From: an uncultured Thermoguttaceae bacterium
GTDB lineage: Bacteria; Planctomycetota; Planctomycetia; Pirellulales; Thermoguttaceae
Length of the DNA stretch: 64,000 nt
Reading direction: 5' to 3'
Assembly: GCA_938084835.1 (NCBI GenBank)
Contig: CALKER010000017.1
Coordinates: forward strand, 276,949 to 340,948
The notes beneath the pieces are model-generated. The model had not been told where the DNA came from. It was given only the letters and a program-made list of their open reading frames with translations, and did no database searches. A program made the translations under genes and the position numbers. Shown in pieces: positions 54,677 to 62,849 of the stretch (position 1 is its first letter; every line of letters starts with the position of its first letter).

Positions 54677-55334
54677 TCACAGCCACATTTGCAAGCTTGG
54701 CTGGTAGCGTGCAACCGGCTGGTCAGAGGGAGAGTTGAGCCTGACCGTAGACTTCGCGCGCCGATGAATAAAAAGTCGATTAATCGGTTTGTTCGGTCGC
54801 GGGAGAGAGCCTCTCCCGCAGGCATAGGGATAAGCAGAGCGACCGTTCTTTGGACCACTGTTTCGGATTTCGTCTTTAACCTATAAATTGAGGAGAGGGG
54901 AGCACTGCATCCCTACCAATTGGGAAGTCCGGGACTGGTAGGGGCGGGGTCGACCAACTACCGTTAGGACTCGTTGTGGCCTCATTACTAGCAAAAAAGG
55001 GGAAGCCTAAAACAAATCCAATCTTGGGTCCCGAGTGACATAAATATCAGTACCGTTTTTTTAGTGCGGCCCACCGGGCCCGGCGAGATCGGAAATCGGC
55101 GCTTCCGAAGGTCAGGAGTATAATGGCCGCCGCTGAACAGATTGGCTCGTTTTTGCTCGTTTCGAACGTGGCGCTGATAAAGGAGATTGCCAGAGGCAAG
55201 GAAAACGGTCGCCGACGCCCGCTTTCCTGGGGGTCAATTATCGGATGATGGCCCGAGTGGGAGCCGGCACCTAGTGGTTCAGGATGTACGGAGTTAGTAA
55301 ATATTTCCCCAAATTCCAAAATAAGATTCTCACG
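54677..55334. other. Gap after dprA with two hairpins
   Basis: About 660 bp. Hairpin GCGGGAGA/TCTCCCGC at 54799-54819 (loop GAGCC) and CCCTACCA/TGGTAGGG at 54911-54943. Neither has a U-tract. A minus-strand open frame near 55047-55319 has a weak PEP-CTERM-like tail (see findings). Confidence 0.4.
54799..54819. terminator. 8-bp hairpin downstream of dprA
   Basis: Perfect stem GCGGGAGA/TCTCCCGC with loop GAGCC, about 120 nt after the dprA stop. No U-run follows, so the role as terminator is uncertain. Confidence 0.35.
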
Positions 55335-55946
55335 ATGGAGTACAGCCCGCGAAAAGTTGCCAACAATATCCCTTCAGAAACCCGGAAAGCCGCTCCTCGG
55401 GCGCAACCAAGCGTCGATCTTCGTGATCCATGGGTTGCAGCTTTTTTGGCGTGGTTGTTTCCTGGACTAGGACATTTCTACCAAAGGCGGGTGACGAAGG
55501 GGATCCTTTTCTGCACGACAATCATGACTATTTTTGTATGGGGAGTGATTCTCGGTGGAAGCCGGGAGCTTGGGTGGGGAAGAGCCGTGTATTTTTCTGC
55601 TCGACCTGGGGATCGGCGGCTCCCGTTTTTCTGCCAGGTCTGGGTGGGATTGCCAGTATTTCCCGCAATAATTCAGGCAATTAGGGTAAACTCGGGAAAA
55701 GAACCGCTTTGGAACTATTTTATGGCTCCCCCGGTATTGGTCCCGGAGCGGGACGATCCTCAAGACATCTACCCTCCTTTCACGCTAGACACACTACACA
55801 AAAGACTTCATCGGTTTTTTGATTTTGGCACGGTTTATACTATGATTGCCGGTTTACTAAACATTCTCGTGATTTACGACGCTTGGGGCGGACCGGTTGC
55901 CGCTGTCGAGGAAAGCTCCGAGGAGGAAGGCCCGGAGAAAGCCTAG
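55335..55946 (+). CDS. Planctomycete-type small membrane protein
   Basis: 203 residues from the ATG at 55335; an ATG at 55284 would add 17 residues, and neither has a clear ribosome site. The motif VAAFLAWLFPGLGHFYQRRVTKGILF is the TM2-like 'PGxGHfY' pattern shared by small planctomycete membrane proteins of unknown function. Hydrophobic segments at ~30-50, ~57-75 and ~165-185; the middle is soluble and the C-terminus acidic (EESSEEEGPEKA). No enzyme motif. Followed, after a gap, by another small membrane protein. Confidence 0.75.
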   Translation: MEYSPRKVANNIPSETRKAAPRAQPSVDLRDPWVAAFLAWLFPGLGHFYQRRVTKGILFCTTIMTIFVWGVILGGSRELGWGRAVYFSARPGDRRLPFFCQVWVGLPVFPAIIQAIRVNSGKEPLWNYFMAPPVLVPERDDPQDIYPPFTLDTLHKRLHRFFDFGTVYTMIAGLLNILVIYDAWGGPVAAVEESSEEEGPEKA

Positions 55947-56641
55947 AATCGGTGCAAGTGAGCCTTTACCGTCGGAAGGGTAAGGAGTCTTCTTCGCAAA
56001 GGACGCCGGGCAGCTGGTCCAGCGGCTCCGGTGCTTCACCACGATCCATTTTACTGCGTTAGCAACTTTGTCAGTTGACTGCTCATTGTCTCAGGGGGAC
56101 CGAAGGGGGAAACATTCGCAAACATAAAAAACCTTCGGTTGAAATAGCAAAAATTAGCGCACATTTGGTTGGGGGGCTCAACGACAAGAATTTGGCACGC
56201 CTGGCTTTCGGCGGATCGGCCATCCCCGCAGTAAGCCGTGTGATCCCAAAACCACGTGATTTAAAATACGCATGGAACATTTCACTTAGTGGATTTTGCT
56301 TGAGGACACGACTGTTATCCGTGCCCACCTTATTTAGGCCAACCCGGAACCAAGGTGACCCCACCGGCAATTGCAGACCAATCGGCATACGGGTGGAGCG
56401 GGTTCCTGGCGAACCGAAAGTCGCGGCGCGCATGAGTCCCCGAGCTGCTATTGGTCTAGAGCAGACCGAATTTTAAATCACCCACGCGAGGATGAATCAT
56501 CGACCCACCTAATCCCCGGCACGATCGTCCCCAGCATGGGTTCACCCGTCGAAGAACCTCAGGCCGATAGAACGTTACTTTGGGAAAACGTATCGGCCAA
56601 ACGCCGAAATGTGCGAGCAACGTTTGCAAGGAGTTTGCGAA
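55947..56641. other. Gap, nothing recognised
   Basis: About 700 bp with no gene, repeat or RNA recognised. Confidence 0.3.
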
Positions 56642-56848
56642 GTGCAACGACCCTGGTGGGAATTTCTGTGGGACAACGATCTGTGGTTTGCCATTCCCCT
56701 GATTATAGCCATCGCGCTAGTGTACGCGGGGACCAGGTTTGAAGAACTGCCCGAGATTTTGTGGTATGCTGCGCGCGTGGCCCGCTGGATCGTAGGTTTC
56801 ATGCTAGTGCTTTTACTCGTGTTGTTAGTGCTGAGTTGGTTCCAATAA
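56642..56848 (+). CDS. 68-residue membrane protein
   Basis: Small protein with two hydrophobic helices (LWFAIPLIIAIALVYAG; IVGFMLVLLLVLLVLSW) and a short charged link (TRFEELPEILWYAARVAR). The GTG at 56642 has AAGGAG (56628-56633) exactly 8 nt upstream; an in-frame ATG at 56609 has no such site, so the GTG is chosen. Composition and ribosome site make it look real, but no family is recognised. Possibly a partner of a neighbouring membrane process. Confidence 0.6.
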   Translation: MQRPWWEFLWDNDLWFAIPLIIAIALVYAGTRFEELPEILWYAARVARWIVGFMLVLLLVLLVLSWFQ

Positions 56849-57261
56849 ATTGCGAACCGAGTCGTTGTGGCATCACTCGTGCAGGCTAGTTTCAGCCAGG
56901 ATAGGTATGTCCCGCGGAAACACTCGGAAGTCGTGAGCGGCAAAATTTTGTCCCGCAAGATAGGCCTACCTCTGAGACACGTGGCGGCGGTGGCGCGGCA
57001 GCTTATCAATTGGATCCGCCATCGCGTTTGGTCGTACCGACGGGGCGTCGTCATGGCCACAAACACTACATGAAAGGACCGACTTTCCCGCGGAAGACTG
57101 GGACTTTGGATCTTTATCGATAAATAAAAATCATCCCACAGGGAGGTTACGAAGTATTCGAATTGCGTGCGAGGTTCGTAAAGTAAACGACTGTGAGAAT
57201 GGAACCCTGATTCATCCACAGGGTCAGTTCTAACGTGCCGTGATGGGAGAAAATCCGGTTT
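56849..57261. other. Region upstream of trkA
   Basis: About 410 bp. It holds a perfect 12-bp palindrome TTTATCGATAAA at 57113-57124 and two loosely similar segments around CCACAGGG near 57136 and 57215; candidate regulatory sites for trkA, without further support. Confidence 0.4.
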
Positions 57262-58611
57262 ATGCAAGTGGTAGTTTTGGGTGCGGGGCGAGTTGGGCGG
57301 AATATTGCCGCCATGCTGGCTCAGGAGCGTCACGAAGTCACGGTAGTCGACCGCAACCCGGCGCTAATTCAGCGCATCAACGAGGAGCTGGATGTACGGG
57401 GGCTGGTGGGCGAGGCTGCCCAATCAAGCGTATTGTTTCAAGCTGGGGTGGGAAGTGCTGACATCTGTCTTGCCGTCACAGGTGTAGACGAAGTTAACCT
57501 AGTGGCGGCAAGTTTGGCGAAAGCTATGGGAACTCGGCGCTCCGTTGCCCGTGTATATGCTCCAATTTATCGCGATTATAGCACGTTCGACTACCGGCGT
57601 CATTTTCGCATCGACCGGCTTGTAAGCCTAGAGCACTTGGCGGCCATGGAGCTTGCCCGCGCCATCCGCCGTTCCGAAGTCTCCCTGGTAGAAAGTCTTG
57701 TCCGAGGTGAGCTGGAGATTCAGGAGGTATCCATTCGCAGTAAGGTGCCGGCGGTTGGGGTGCCACTGAAGAACCTTCGCTTGCCTCGGGGTGTCCGAGT
57801 GGGGTCGATCTCCCGCAACGGCAAGTGGTTTATTGCAGGGGCCGAGGATGTGGTAGCCGTCGGTGATCAGGTGATGCTAATCGGGGCCCGCGAACAGCTG
57901 GCAAAAGTTTACGACTTATTCGGTATCGAATTGTCGCGACTTCGGGTAGTGATCGCCGGCGGGGGCGAAACAGGTTACCATCTCGCCCAAATGCTGGACA
58001 ATCCCAATTTCGCCGTGGTGTTGTTCGAAAATAATCCCGAACGATGTCAATTTTTGGCGGCACACTTGGAACGAGTGACGGTCCTCAACGCCGATGCTCA
58101 ACAGCGCTCCGTGCTTGAGCAAGAACATGTGGGGGATGCGGACGTATTTGTGGCCTGTACTGGTGACGACGAAGACAACATCATTGCTTGCGTGGAAGCG
58201 TTGGACCTCGGTGTCAAACGCACGATGGCTATCGTCGCCCGGCCCGATTACGCCAACGTCGTCCACAAACTCGGAATCGAAATAGCAATTAGCCCCCGCT
58301 TGGTATTGGCCAGGCAAGTACGGAGCTTTCTTACACGCGGGCCCGTCGTATCTCGCATCCCTTTAGCCGAGCGAAGCGGAATCTTTGTTCTAGAGATCGA
58401 AGTCCCCGAGCGGGCCCCAATCTGCGGTTGCGAACTCGCTCAGGTGCCTCTGCCGCGGCAATCCCTTATAGCGGCTGTTATTCGAGAAGCTTATGCCTGG
58501 ACCCCCGGTGGTGATGACCGTATTTGTCCTGGAGATACTGTCGTTGTTTTGGTGCGGGATTACGCTATCGAGGAAGTTATTGAGCAATTCTCCGGCGACG
58601 GGGGAGAATGA
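57262..58611 (+). CDS. trkA: Trk potassium uptake regulator TrkA
   Basis: 449 residues: two tandem TrkA-N + TrkA-C halves, the peripheral NAD(H)-binding gate of Trk/Ktr potassium channels. First Rossmann repeat MQVVVLGAGRVGRNIAAMLA with EVTVVDRN; C-half near EIQEVSIRSKVPAVGVPLKNLRLP. Second Rossmann repeat LRVVIAGGGETGYHLAQMLD with VVLFENN; then DVFVACTGDDEDNIIACVEALD and a C-half ending PICGCELAQVPLPRQSLIAAVIREAY. Length matches TrkA. The membrane subunit TrkH/TrkG is not in the window. ATG has GGAGAAAA upstream. Confidence 0.95.
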   Translation: MQVVVLGAGRVGRNIAAMLAQERHEVTVVDRNPALIQRINEELDVRGLVGEAAQSSVLFQAGVGSADICLAVTGVDEVNLVAASLAKAMGTRRSVARVYAPIYRDYSTFDYRRHFRIDRLVSLEHLAAMELARAIRRSEVSLVESLVRGELEIQEVSIRSKVPAVGVPLKNLRLPRGVRVGSISRNGKWFIAGAEDVVAVGDQVMLIGAREQLAKVYDLFGIELSRLRVVIAGGGETGYHLAQMLDNPNFAVVLFENNPERCQFLAAHLERVTVLNADAQQRSVLEQEHVGDADVFVACTGDDEDNIIACVEALDLGVKRTMAIVARPDYANVVHKLGIEIAISPRLVLARQVRSFLTRGPVVSRIPLAERSGIFVLEIEVPERAPICGCELAQVPLPRQSLIAAVIREAYAWTPGGDDRICPGDTVVVLVRDYAIEEVIEQFSGDGGE

Positions 58612-58962
58612 AAGCGGCGTGAATTGCGCGTTGCGGTTCGTAACCTGTGGCGAATCCATTTCCTTGAAGGGTGGCGAGCGAGAAGCTTCAAGCGCCAGCA
58701 TGGTTGGCAATTCCGGAATCTTGTTAAAATCACTAGAATTGTTAAGGTTTCTGTCTCACGGGCTAATGCCAAAAAATCCAGCTATGCCTCATCTAAGGGG
58801 GGGGTGCGAAAAAACTGTGGAATGAAGAGCCATGTGCGGGGCCGAGTGGTCTTTAGCGACCTTCCTCAATTGGCGGGGCCGTGACGGGGCAAACGGCCAG
58901 CCGTTAGTCCTGGCGCAACTTCCGAAGCGTCAATTGCGCGGTACGAGGAGAGGAGAGGATTG
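58612..58962. other. Gap between trkA and zwf
   Basis: 350 bp; a TTGTTAA pair near 58731 and 58749 is visible, otherwise nothing. Confidence 0.3.
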
Positions 58963-60414
58963 ATGAGCCAAACGATTGTTATTTTCGGAGCATCCGGGGA
59001 TCTTACCCGGCGGAAACTGATCCCGGCTTTGTACGAGCTTGAACGCAAAGGGCGCTTGCCCAACCAAACCCGCATTGTTGGCTTCTCCCGTACCCAGTAC
59101 TCAGATGATGCGTGGCGTGAATACCTTGCCGGGACGACGCAACAATTTGTGGGCCCGAAATTCAACAGGGCCCGATGGGAAGAGTTTGCCAAAAACCTTT
59201 TTTATCGGCGCGGCGATATTACTTCCGCTGAAAGCTTCGAGGCCCTAGATACGGCCCTCAGGGAACTTGAGGGAGATCAGCCCGGGCTGAGAGTTTATTA
59301 CCTGGCGACGGCCCCGGAACATTACGAAACGGCCGCCCGACATCTCGGCCAAGCCGGGATGACCGTGGAGCAGGGAGCGCCGCGGCGGATTGTCGTGGAA
59401 AAGCCTTTCGGAACTAATTTGGCTAGTGCTCGTAAACTGAATGCCGTACTCCACGAGGCTTTTCAGGAGCATCAAATTTTTCGCATCGACCATTACCTCG
59501 GGAAGGAAACGGTTCAGAATCTGCTCATATTGCGGTTTGCGAATTCGATTTTCGAACCGATTTGGAATCGCAACTACATTGATCATGTTCAAATCACGGC
59601 GGCCGAAGCCGGGGGAATCGGAACTCGCGGCGGTTATTATGACTCGGCTGGCGTTGTGCGCGACATGTTTCAGAACCATCTCCTTCAGCTGCTGACGTTA
59701 ATGGCAATGGAGGCGCCAGCTCGGTTCGACGCTGAATTCATTCGCGACGAAAAAGTCAAGGTTCTGCGGGCAATAACCCCGATGCACCCCAATGAGGTCG
59801 CCGAGGCCACAGTTCGCGGACAATATCGGAAATATCGGGACGAACCTAACGTCCGACCGCATAGCACGACAGCTACCTTTGGGGCCATTCGCCTGTATGT
59901 GGAAAACTGGCGGTGGAAGGGGGTTCCCTTTTATCTCCGCTCGGGAAAAGCTATGGAATGCGACACCACGCAAATTGTCATACAGTTTCAGTTGCCGCCG
60001 CACATGATGTTCGCAAGCGGCCCGCGGTCTGTTAAAGAGGCCAACCGTATGGTGATTCAAATTCAGCCTGCCGAGGGAGTACAGCTCCACTTCCACACCA
60101 AGGTTCCTGACGCAGGAATGCAGCTTCGGTTGACAGACCTTAGTTTTCAGTTCCGCCAAAAATTTTCAGATGACATGCCCGATGCCTATCAGAGGCTCCT
60201 TCTTGACATAATGCACGGCGATGCCAGCCTATTTACCCGATCGGATGAGGTGGAGCTAGCATGGAGCATCGTCGATCCCATAATCGAGACTTGGGAAGCG
60301 GGCCAGCCGCCTCTTGCCCTTTACGAGGCGGGCGAATGGGGGCCCCCGATCTGCGAGCAGTGGATGGAAGCCCAAGGACGACGCTGGTTCAACGTCTGTC
60401 CTGCTCTGCCATAA
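58963..60414 (+). CDS. zwf: Glucose-6-phosphate 1-dehydrogenase
   Basis: 483 residues, the normal length. Oxidises glucose 6-phosphate to 6-phosphogluconolactone with NADP+, opening the pentose phosphate path. N-terminal cofactor loop GASGDLTRRKLIPALYEL; the substrate and catalytic motif RIDHYLGKETVQNLL with the catalytic Asp-His; VEKPFGTNLASAR; and the C-terminal FHTKVPDAGMQLRLTDLSFQF. ATG at 58963 follows AGGAGAGGA closely; a TTG one codon upstream is also open. No 6-phosphogluconolactonase or Gnd next to it. Confidence 0.98.
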   Translation: MSQTIVIFGASGDLTRRKLIPALYELERKGRLPNQTRIVGFSRTQYSDDAWREYLAGTTQQFVGPKFNRARWEEFAKNLFYRRGDITSAESFEALDTALRELEGDQPGLRVYYLATAPEHYETAARHLGQAGMTVEQGAPRRIVVEKPFGTNLASARKLNAVLHEAFQEHQIFRIDHYLGKETVQNLLILRFANSIFEPIWNRNYIDHVQITAAEAGGIGTRGGYYDSAGVVRDMFQNHLLQLLTLMAMEAPARFDAEFIRDEKVKVLRAITPMHPNEVAEATVRGQYRKYRDEPNVRPHSTTATFGAIRLYVENWRWKGVPFYLRSGKAMECDTTQIVIQFQLPPHMMFASGPRSVKEANRMVIQIQPAEGVQLHFHTKVPDAGMQLRLTDLSFQFRQKFSDDMPDAYQRLLLDIMHGDASLFTRSDEVELAWSIVDPIIETWEAGQPPLALYEAGEWGPPICEQWMEAQGRRWFNVCPALP

Positions 60415-60941
60415 AGGTTTTGACTTTTCGCTGTTTGCGACGGATTGGGCTTCCACACGGTTATGGTTTTTCAAAGCCCACAAAGTGGCTAGGGAATTAT
60501 TCCTGAAAATGGCTTTCCGGTTTTTCCCTACGTTTCCCATAATGGCCATCCCGGGCGGGAGTCTGGGAACATCGCGGGGGATAGCTTCTAGAGTCCGATT
60601 AAATAACATTTTAGAAAGTCGCTCTCTTACACGAGCGACGGTCACACGATCATTTCCCTCCGGAGTGAAGCTGTTTGTTGCTCGCGATACATTACCTCGG
60701 CCGCGAAATTTTGTTGACATGTTATGGTCTGTGTTTCAAATGGTAAGTGCTTGGGTGCTTGTCACCTGCTGCTAGAAATTCGCGCATTGGTGGGCATCCA
60801 AACCAGTCTCGAGTGCTTTTTTGGAAAACCCGGTACCAATTGGCCATCCTCTTCCGCATGCGGGGCTTTTCCTAACTCGCATCCCGGCAATAGAATATCC
60901 GCTTTCCAAGTCGCGTGTTTCGAGTGCCTGGGGAATGCTTG
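60415..60941. other. Gap after zwf
   Basis: About 525 bp. Contains a 7-bp hairpin GTCGCTC/GAGCGAC at 60618-60639 and a TTGACA at 60713 without a convincing -10. No gene. Confidence 0.35.
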
Positions 60942-61649
60942 ATGGTAGAGCAGTTTCCGGTAGTTGACATCTTGGTGATTTCACCCCATCCGGATGACGC
61001 AGAGTTAGGGATGGGTGGCACAATCCTTCGGTTAAAAAGCGAGGGCTGGAAAGTAGCGATTGTCGACCTAACCAGTGGAGAACCGACCCCCCATGGAAGC
61101 GAAGAGATTCGGGCCGCGGAGACGGTCGAAGCGACGAAAGTTTTGGGTGTAGACTGGCGGGGAAACCTTAATCTCCCGAACCGGTATTTGGAACCCAGCT
61201 TGGAAGCCCGGAAGCTTCTGGCGGGATACATAAGGAGGCTTCGCCCACGGTGGATTTTTGCGCCCTACTGGGAGGACGCCCACCCGGATCATGTAGCGGC
61301 CAATCAGCTAGCTGAGGCCGCTCGTTTTTGGGCGAAACTGACTAAGATCGATCTGCCGGGCGAGCCGTGTTATCCGGAGCGAATATGGTACTACTACTGC
61401 GTTCACCTCCGCCTCATCCCTCAGCCGGCCTTCATTGTGGACGTAACACCTTTCTGGGAGACCAAACTGGAGGCCCTCCGCTGCTATCGAAGTCAATTTT
61501 TGACGGGGACCAGGGTGGAAAAACCCACTTTCCTCGACCGGCTCACCGAGCAGGCGGCCACGTGGGGATGGAGCATCGGTGCCCGTTACGGCGAACCTTT
61601 CGCAAGCCGCGAGCCAGTCGGCCTGCGGAGCCTCCGCTGTCTTATGTGA
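60942..61649 (+). CDS. bshB1: LmbE/PIG-L deacetylase, BshB1-like
   Basis: 235 residues. Zinc-dependent N-acetyl-glucosaminyl deacetylase fold: DILVISPHPDDAELGMGGTI gives the zinc His and Asp pair plus catalytic Asp; APYWEDAHPDHVAA gives the third zinc ligand. VAIVDLTSGEPTPHG, IRAAETVEATKVLGVDWRGNL and the tail ETKLEALRCYRSQF follow the BshB1 pattern closely, enzyme of bacillithiol synthesis acting on GlcNAc-malate. No bshA or bshC neighbours are present, so the thiol role is inferred. ATG at 60942 has GGGGA about 8 nt upstream; a codon at 60915 is also open. Confidence 0.85.
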   Translation: MVEQFPVVDILVISPHPDDAELGMGGTILRLKSEGWKVAIVDLTSGEPTPHGSEEIRAAETVEATKVLGVDWRGNLNLPNRYLEPSLEARKLLAGYIRRLRPRWIFAPYWEDAHPDHVAANQLAEAARFWAKLTKIDLPGEPCYPERIWYYYCVHLRLIPQPAFIVDVTPFWETKLEALRCYRSQFLTGTRVEKPTFLDRLTEQAATWGWSIGARYGEPFASREPVGLRSLRCLM

Positions 61650-62194
61650 GAAAGCCGGATAGCCCCACTTGGGTGGGGCTACCTAATGGACCACAGAGCC
61701 GCTCGCCCGCGGAGAGAGAATCAACGCGGACACTGCTCCAATTTTTCTCGCCCCGCACCCGCGAAAAAACGACGGGTGAAACTTTTCTTTTCCACTTGGT
61801 GCTTTTCGGTGCGGTCTTGGGCCTGACGGCGCGAGCACCTACGGCACCTCAGGCCGGATTCTGACCCGGATGTTTTATTCGGAAGCAAACGGATCGCTCC
61901 GTTACGAAGAACTTTCCACCGAGTAGCCCCAAATGAAGGCGATACAGGGCGCGTGGAAAAATTCATGGAGAATTCGTGCCGGCGTTTCCCGTCTGATACC
62001 ACCCGCGATAATTAGCAAATCACCCAATAGCAAATTACCCGTATGTTGGCCGTTCGCAAGGTTCACGCGCAGAAGTGATTCGGGCGAGGATTCTTTCAGG
62101 TGCCGAAACTCGACCAACCACTGTTCTTTGCTCAGGTCAACTTTCAACCGAGCTACCAGCATGGGGCTATCAGCAGCCAAAAGGTACCGAAAAT
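61650..62194. other. Gap before tRNA-Gln terminator
   Basis: About 545 bp between the deacetylase and the tRNA-Gln terminator; besides the hairpin at 61660-61681, nothing convincing. A minus-strand open frame at 61902-62180 was judged uncertain. Confidence 0.35.
61660..61681. terminator. Strong hairpin after the deacetylase
   Basis: Perfect 9-bp stem TAGCCCCAC/GTGGGGCTA with loop TTGG, starting 10 nt after the stop codon. No U-tract follows, but position and strength suggest transcript-end or 3' protection. Confidence 0.55.
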
Positions 62195-62229
62195 AAAAAA
62201 AGAGGCCGGGACCTTTCGTCTCCGGCCTC
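62195..62229 (-). terminator. Rho-independent terminator of tRNA-Gln
   Basis: On the minus strand GAGGCCGG pairs with CCGGCCTC (8 bp, 12-nt loop) and is followed directly by a run of seven T, immediately downstream of the tRNA: a textbook intrinsic terminator. Confidence 0.9.
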
Positions 62230-62234
62230 AGATG

Positions 62235-62305
62235 CTGGGGAACTAGGATTCGAACCTAGACTAGCTGATCCAGAGTCAGCCGTGCTACCGTTACACCATT
62301 CCCCA
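62235..62305 (-). tRNA. tRNA-Gln (anticodon CUG)
   Basis: Read on the minus strand: acceptor TGGGGAA/TTCCCCA, D-arm with AACGGTAGC, anticodon stem GCTGA/TCAGC with loop CTCTGGA (anticodon CTG), T-arm CTAGG-TTCGAAT-CCTAG, discriminator G. CCA is not encoded. Flanked by a good promoter and terminator, so it is a single-gene unit. Confidence 0.95.
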
Positions 62306-62324
62306 ACTCGTCTCTTCCAAGGAA

Positions 62325-62354
62325 ATTTTACATCTTTCTGCTATCTGCTTTCAA
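62325..62354 (-). promoter_or_regulatory. Promoter of tRNA-Gln
   Basis: TTGAAA (62354-62349), 18-nt spacer and TAAAAT (62330-62325) on the minus strand, about 20 nt before the mature tRNA. Matches sigma-70 consensus well and is the clearest promoter in the window. Confidence 0.75.
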
Positions 62355-62849
62355 GAACGTTCAGCGCTCGCTTTTCCGGGCAGCCCGGCAGCATGTTATC
62401 CGAATTTTGACGAAGCTGCTCGTGGTTGCTTGTTTGCGGTTGGGGGTGTGGCACCAAGAATCTGTTTAACTCCAGAGATCGCCAAAAGAACTCCTCATTT
62501 TGGGGGACATAAATCTACAGGTTGCCGTGGACTAAAGTCTGCGTCGGTGTGAAGATTTCAGGGGGGCGCCATCAGTGCCCCTTAGGGCGTCGCTCCTTGC
62601 TGACGAGGGAGCTCCCGGGATCTTCCTCGGGCCGAACCGGGAAACGCCCATGATGGATAGGGTAGCGAGCATCCCCAACCAATAGTCCAAAAAAGTTACC
62701 GTTATGGATGATTCCGCTGAAGAAAATTGGCCTTTGGCTTTCGCATCTTGCGGCAAAATCGCGAAACGCTGAAAGCCGGACAGTATCTGTCCCCTGGACT
62801 TGTGTGAACCCACTTGGCGAGTAGGTCCCGAGGGTTTAAGAAATAGGAT
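62355..62849. other. Gap between ffh and tRNA-Gln
   Basis: About 495 bp; no gene, SRP RNA or repeat recognised. Confidence 0.35.

Noticed and set aside
56575..57333. 252-codon minus frame
   Set aside because: Antisense to the small membrane protein and trkA start; composition not protein-like.
60713..60741. Promoter with TTGACA before the deacetylase
   Set aside because: No convincing -10 box at 16-18 nt.
61902..62180. 92-codon minus frame after the tRNA-Gln terminator
   Set aside because: Composition is passable but there is no ribosome site and no recognisable motif; left as uncertain.
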